A stretch of DNA of 60,841 bases from CAYPTB01 sp964413535 (lineage in GTDB: Bacteria; Planctomycetota; UBA1135; GCA-002686595), in assembly GCA_964413535.1 (NCBI GenBank), contig CAYPTB010000033.1:1-60841 (forward strand), read 5' to 3'. The notes under the pieces were generated by a model, which worked only from the letters and a program-made list of their open reading frames with translations, was not told the DNA's origin and searched no databases. Positions 56,576 to 60,841 of the stretch are shown here, piece after piece. How positions within the stretch are numbered: the stretch's first letter is position 1; each line of letters begins with the position of its first letter. Position numbers and translations under genes: made by a program.

Positions 56576-57345
56576 AGGCAGGACATCATGAAGGCAGCGA
56601 CCGCATGAAGGCAGCGATCTTGGGCGGGACGAAGGGGATGGGGCGCGCGCTCGCGCGCGTGCTCGCCGAACGCGGGGACGAGCTCTTCCTGCTCGGGCGC
56701 GACGCGGGTGATCTCGAGCGCTCGGCGCAGGACCTCGTCGTGCGCAGCCCGCGGAAGCTCCCGGTGGGGCACGCGCCCTGCGACCTCGAGCGCATCGAGA
56801 CGTTCGGGCCGGCGCTCGACGCGGCCGCGGCCGCGCTGGGCGGGCTCGACCTCGTGATCGTCACCGCGGGCCTGTACCGCGTCCAGGAGGAGCTCGAGGC
56901 CGACACTGCGCTCGCGGTGAAGCTCTGCACGACGAACTTCACGAACACCGTGGCGTTCTGCGAGGAAGCGCGGCGGCGGCTGCTCGCGCGCGGCGGCGGC
57001 ACGCTGTGCGTGTTCTCGTCCGTCGCGGGCGACCGCGGGCGCAAGCCGGTCGTGATCTACGGCGCGAGCAAGGCCGGGCTGTCGGCCTACCTCGAGGGCC
57101 TCGACCACAAGTACCGCGCGCAGGGGCTCGTCACGCTGTGCGTCAAACCCGGCTTCGTGAAGACGGGCATGACCGCGGGTCTGAAGCCGCCGCCGTTCGC
57201 GGGCGAGCCCGAGCAGGTCGCAGAGCTCGTCGCGAAAGCGATCGACGCGAAGAAGCCGCTCGTCTACGCGCCCGGCATCTGGCGGCTCGTGATGCTCGCC
57301 ATCAAGAACTTGCCGAGGTTCGCGATGCGCCGCATCCAGTTCTAA
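56572..57345 (+). CDS. dprE2: DprE2-like short-chain dehydrogenase
   Basis: The 257-residue product is a classical-size SDR with an NAD(P)-binding GGTKGMG (about 18-24) and catalytic Y163 and K167 in YGASKAGL. The C-terminal PLVYAPGIWRLVMLAIKNLP resembles the membrane-associated end of DprE2. It would reduce the keto intermediate made by DprE1. The ATG at 56572 overlaps the DprE1 stop (ATGA) with GGAG upstream. The sequence ATGAAGGCAG occurs three times here (56572, 56588, 56605); the first and third are in frame, and 56605 directly precedes the Rossmann fold, so it is the alternative start. Confidence 0.88.
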   Translation: MKAGHHEGSDRMKAAILGGTKGMGRALARVLAERGDELFLLGRDAGDLERSAQDLVVRSPRKLPVGHAPCDLERIETFGPALDAAAAALGGLDLVIVTAGLYRVQEELEADTALAVKLCTTNFTNTVAFCEEARRRLLARGGGTLCVFSSVAGDRGRKPVVIYGASKAGLSAYLEGLDHKYRAQGLVTLCVKPGFVKTGMTAGLKPPPFAGEPEQVAELVAKAIDAKKPLVYAPGIWRLVMLAIKNLPRFAMRRIQF

Positions 57346-57386
57346 CGAGGCCCGCGGCTCGTCCGCAGCGCGGAGGGTAGAGACAA

Positions 57387-57423
57387 GGCCCCGCGGCCCC
57401 CGGAAGGGGAGGCCGGCGGGGCC
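57387..57423 (+). terminator. strong hairpin after the DprE1/DprE2 genes
   Basis: GGCCCCGC-GGCC-CCC pairs with GGGG-A-GGCC-GGCGGGGCC across a GGAA-type loop, 42 nt after the DprE2 stop codon. The stem has single-base bulges and no T-run. It is a likely terminator for the pair. Confidence 0.55.
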
Positions 57424-57632
57424 TCGAACAGCAGCCTGCCCCGGGATCCGCGGAGGGTGAGGGGGAGCCCCGAGAGGGGATAGTGTCGGAGGAGGGGTGG
57501 ACTTTCTCAGGGGAGGAGTGAACGTCCCCCGGAGCAGGCCCTGCTGTCGCAATCTGCCAAGCCAGAGGGGCCCGCTCGGCAATTGTCGCCTAGGCCGCGG
57601 CGCCGCTGAACGGACCCCACTTGGATCCCAAT

Positions 57633-57668
57633 CCGAGAACCGGGGGCGACGCCCTTCCGGTTTCTCGG
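57633..57668. repeat. inverted repeat CCGAGAACCGG / CCGGTTTCTCGG
   Basis: The arms pair over 11 bp with one bulged base around a 13-nt loop. It sits in non-coding DNA between convergent genes and is not flanked by a T-run on either strand, so its role is unclear. Confidence 0.5.
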
Positions 57669-57881
57669 AGAAAAATCGCCGAGCCCGACCGGCGCGCGGG
57701 GGAGGGGTCGAGGACCGCCCTGGAGAACGAGCTTCTTGGCTCGCGAGTCGGGCCAACCCAGGCAGGGTGGCACGAGTACGGATGGAGAGAACGAGAGGCG
57801 CAGACGCCCTCCGAAACGACCCGGCCTGATCGGTCAGCCGTGGCCGGTCGGATCCGTTGCCGATCTGCCCGGCCTATACCG

Positions 57882-60841
57882 TCAGTCCGGGCTTCCCGTG
57901 AGCACCCACGCGGCCCAGTCGCGCGTCGTGTACTTCTTCTCGCCGCGCTCGTCCACGGCGTAGCGCAGCTTCTTCTGCGCCGCCCACAGCGCTTCGTGCT
58001 TGGGCTCCTCCAGGACCCAGATGCGCCGGTAGAAGTCGAGCATCAGCTCCTTCGTCGCTTCGTCGGGGACCTTCCACAGCGACGTGATCACCGAGCGCGC
58101 GCCCGCCATGTGCAGCGCACGCTGCAGGCTCGCGACGCCTTGTCCCGCGCGGCGTTCGCCGACGTTGGTGTCGCACGCTGACAGCACCGCGAGCTCGCAG
58201 TTGCGAAGGTCGAGCGTCGAGAGCTCCTCCGCCGTCATCAATCCCGGCGCGCGCCCGAGCTCGTCCTCCGAGAGATTCGCGCCGGCGAGCGCGAGCCCGC
58301 AGAGCAGCATCGGCACCATGCCTTTCACCCGCTCTTCTGTGTCCAGGCGCAGATCCAGGCCGGTCGGCTTGTCGACCAGCTCGGAATCCAGCAGCGAGCG
58401 AATCGATTCCGGCGCGAACCATCCGTGCGTCGCGATGTGCAGGAAGCGCGCCTTGGGAGCGAGCTCTTCCATCGCGGCGCGCGAGGCCTTGCGCTTCTCC
58501 AACACCAGGGCCGGCTGCTCTTCGTCGAACGCTTCCGTGTACAGCGCCGCGATCCCGCGCGCTTCGGGCCCCGAGTAGGTCAACGGCTCGAAGCCGCGAT
58601 CCCAAGATGCGCCGCGCAGGAGCGGGACCATTTGCACGGGCTCCGAGGAGCGCTCCTCGAGGGCCGAAAGATCTTCAGCAGAGAGCGGCAGCGGCTCCGA
58701 GTTGAACGACGCGCCGCCCAGGGCAACGAGCGCGTCGCCACTTCGCTGCTCGCCTTCCTTCGCCAAGAGCTCGGTCAACGTGCAGCGCGTTTCGATGCGC
58801 CAGCGGTCGCCGAGGAGCAACGCTCCATCCCCTCCGTCGGAGGCATCCGCTGCTGCGGCAGAGGTCACACCCTGCTCGGCATCCGCGATGGGGAAGCTCG
58901 ACGGCAGGGCCTCCAGCGGCACGAGGTGCAAGACGTCGTCCAGCGCAACGACGAGGCGCCGAGCGTCCGTGATCGCCGGCACGAGCGGCTCGAAGACCAG
59001 ACGCCGCAGTTCCTCTCCGCGCGCGAGACTTTCCGGCGCCGTCTTGGACAAGCCTCGCTCCAAGCGCACGCCGATCGCTTCGCGCCAGGACTTCACGGCG
59101 GTCTCGATCGGCTCGATCGGTCCGAGCTCGACCCGGTGAAGTCGCTCGCCCGAGCGCACGACGAACGCGCACAGACTATCGGTGAAGGTGTCCTTTCCAT
59201 CGGCTTCGACGCGGGAGCGCTTGTAGCGCCGATACGCGACGATGGCGTCCTTCTCCGCGAGCTCGGCGGACAAAGCCGCGAGATCGAGCTCCCGCGCGCC
59301 TGCTTCCGCACCCAAGAGATCCCTCGCGAGTCCCACGAGCTCGCGCTCGGCCATGTCGCGCCGCGAACGCGCGCGGTCGAACTCGTCTGCGCCCGCTCCT
59401 CCCTGCGCAAAGCGGGCGAGCTCCGCGCTCACGGAGCGGATCTCCCCGCGCAACTCGGCATAGCGCGGGTGTTCGGTAGCTCGACGAGCGAGGCTCGCCG
59501 ACAAGAGGGGCCCTCCTCGCGTGCTTTCCGAGGAGAGGAACGCCAGGCGCTCGAGCGACCCGTCCCGTCCGAAGACGCCCAGCCCCTCGGCGAACGACAG
59601 CGCGCGGCCCAAGTCATTCGACAAGTTTGCGCAGCGCTCCTCTGCTTCACGGCTGGAGCCAGAGAGCACCGCTTCGTGCGCCCGATGCGCGAGCGAGCGG
59701 ATGAAGTCGCCCGCCAGTTTCGCGAACTCTTCATTCCCCCCTCCTCTCGGTATTCCCCCCGTTTCCTCGTTCTCTCTCACGCGCTCGTGGGCGAGCGTGA
59801 AAGCGAAGTTCCCCCGCGCTTGCTGGAGGTCGCGGTGATGGGCGGGCAGCGTACGCGAGCCGACCTCGAGCACTTGTTCGAACAGCACGCGCGCTCCGGG
59901 GTAGTCGCCCAGGGCGTCGATCGTCGTGGCGAGGTTCCTCCGCGTCCTCTGGAGATCCGGGTGGTCGGCAGGCAGCGTGCGCGAATAAACCTCGAGCACC
60001 GCCTCTTCGATCGCGCGCGCGCCGGCGAGGTCGTCCATGTGCTTGAGGGCGATGGCGAGGTTCTCGCGCGTCCTCTGGAGCTCGGGGTGTTCGGCCGGCA
60101 GTGTGCGCGAGAAGACTTCGAGCACATCCTCGATCAGCGCGCGCGCGCCGGCGGCGTCGCCGAGCGCGTACATCGAGAGGGCGAGGCCCTGCCGCGCCCT
60201 CTGGAGGTCGGTGTGGTCCTCGGGGAGTGTGCGCGAGCGAACCTCGAGCACCTTCTCGAACAGCGTTCGCGCGCCGGCCACGTCGCCGAGGTGCCCGAGC
60301 GTTCGGGCGAGGTTCATGCGCGCGGCCTGGAGGTGGGGGTGGTCGGCGGGCAGGACTGCCAAGCGCACCTCGAGCACCGCTTCCTCGAGCGCGCGCGCCC
60401 CGGCGAGGTCGCCCAGCATCTTGATCACGATGGCGAGGTTCTGCCGCGCCTTCTGGAGGTCGGGGTGGTCGGCAGGCAGCGTGCGCGAGAAGACCTCGAG
60501 CACCTGCTCCAACAACGCGCGGGCGCCGGCGAGGTCGCCCAGAGCCTTGATCGTGTTGGCGAGGTACCCGCGCACCGACTTGAGGAGGGGGTGGTCGGCG
60601 TGCAGCGTGCGCTAGAAGACCTCGAGCACCTGCTCCAACAACGCTCGGGCTCCGGCGAGGTCGCCCAGGTCCTGGATCGTAATGGCGAGGTTCGCGCGCG
60701 CCGTCTGCAGGTCGGGATGGTCAGCGGGCAGCGTGCGCGAGCTTATCTCGCTGTCGACCCCCGCGAGCGCTCGGCCGCCGGCGAGGTCGCCCAGGGCCTT
60801 GATCGTGTTGGCGAGGTTCCCGCGCATCCTCTGGAGTTCGG
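57882..60841 (-). pseudogene. TPR-CHAT protease gene interrupted by a nonsense codon; 5' end outside window
   Basis: One frame runs from the right edge to 57882. Its first part is an array of 42-residue TPR units of the kinesin-light-chain type (consensus LGDLAGARALLEQVLEVFSR then TLPADHPDLQ). A middle helical region and a C-terminal CHAT caspase-like domain follow, with catalytic candidates His in LHIATHGWF (about 713 counting from GTG 60575) and Cys in LSACDTNVGERR (about 800). TAG at 60612-60614 replaces the Ser codon TCG found at this place in sister repeats, a single C-to-A change. Without it the gene would be continuous. GTG 60575 could restart an 897-residue product keeping six TPRs and CHAT, so residual function is possible. 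Confidence 0.8.
59830..60841 (-). repeat. 126-bp tandem repeats encoding TPR units
   Basis: About eight direct units of 126 bp (42 codons) run to the right edge; landmark segments such as GCGAGGTCGCCCAG recur every 126 bp. They encode the TPR array of the CHAT gene. The unit carrying the nonsense codon is also the most diverged at its end (LHADHPLLKSVRGYLA against LPADHPDLQKARQNLA). Confidence 0.85.

Larger units (their letters stand above)
57346..57881. other. intergenic region, 536 bp, non-coding with hairpins
   Basis: This is the longest gene-free stretch. Reading frames here have no protein-like composition. It holds a strong GC hairpin (57387-57423) and an 11-12 bp inverted repeat (57633-57668), and it lies between convergent genes. 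I see no tRNA or known RNA. Confidence 0.5.

Noticed and set aside
57346..57881. Possible tRNA or structured RNA gene in the longest gene-free stretch
   Set aside because: Hairpins exist, but no cloverleaf, T-loop or known RNA motif was found; the strongest hairpin is better explained as a terminator.
23367..60614. TAG read as pyrrolysine or another suppressed codon, because both broken genes are interrupted by TAG
   Set aside because: TAG is the ordinary terminator of intact genes here (for example DUF445, UspA at 1359, FdxA and the sulfatase-fold gene). Neither interruption lies in a catalytic position, and the desaturase is also truncated.
59830..60841. Regular repeats resembling a CRISPR array
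   Set aside because: The 126-bp units have no unique spacers, stay in frame and encode 42-residue TPR units, so they are protein repeats.

Overview
The window is very GC-rich, with strong G/C third-position bias and long antisense reading frames, and it is densely packed. Gene content fits a Planctomycetota-type bacterium: exported FG-GAP and PKD proteins, a sulfatase-fold enzyme, FHA plus Ser/Thr kinase, TPR-CHAT, a YfhO-type membrane protein and many CBS and UspA proteins. This assignment is an inference; there is no rRNA or other phylogenetic marker. No tRNA, rRNA, CRISPR array, transposase or prophage was recognised.

Layout. 1-22.7 kb is rich in stress and dormancy functions. It holds YaeQ, DUF445, three UspA proteins, a soluble three-PAS histidine kinase with a FixL-like heme-PAS signature, a NarL/DosR-type response regulator, a fused APH/AAA kinase, a YfhO membrane protein, a UbiB kinase, five CBS proteins, a cupin and a 7Fe ferredoxin. 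Two tandem seven-bladed FG-GAP/PKD secreted proteins sit inside it. 22.7-24.4 kb is a less GC-rich patch with a DUF4926 protein, a broken fatty acid desaturase and a HicAB toxin-antitoxin pair. 24.6-36.6 kb has a giant GH38 alpha-mannosidase with a CBM9-like end, an aspartyl-protease lipoprotein, an M48 peptidase, an EgtB-like enzyme, a sulfatase-fold membrane enzyme and an FHA protein. 36.8-42.2 kb has a receptor-like Ser/Thr kinase, two lipoproteins and an unknown protein. 42.2-49.3 kb encodes exported beta-helix, FG-GAP and TolB-like propeller proteins, including the relic of a third FG-GAP paralogue. 49.7-57.3 kb has a GT-C glycosyltransferase, a Tat-exported vanadium haloperoxidase, an M1 aminopeptidase and a DprE1/DprE2 pair. 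57.9 kb to the right edge is a TPR-CHAT gene interrupted by one nonsense codon.

Main observations. (1) Three dispersed 100-120 bp inverted repeats (30.03, 35.94, 41.22 kb) share a core, but their outermost arms are symmetric with each other and differ between copies. They overlap the stop codons of flanking genes, and one supplies the apparent ribosome binding site and TTG start of the next gene. (2) The heme-PAS kinase, regulator, APH/AAA kinase, tandem UspA, CBS proteins and FdxA match the gene classes of the mycobacterial DosR hypoxia regulon. (3) Nine genes have a TANNNT box 6-9 nt before the start codon, which suggests widespread leaderless transcription. (4) Several genes are decaying: the desaturase, the third FG-GAP copy and the TPR-CHAT gene.
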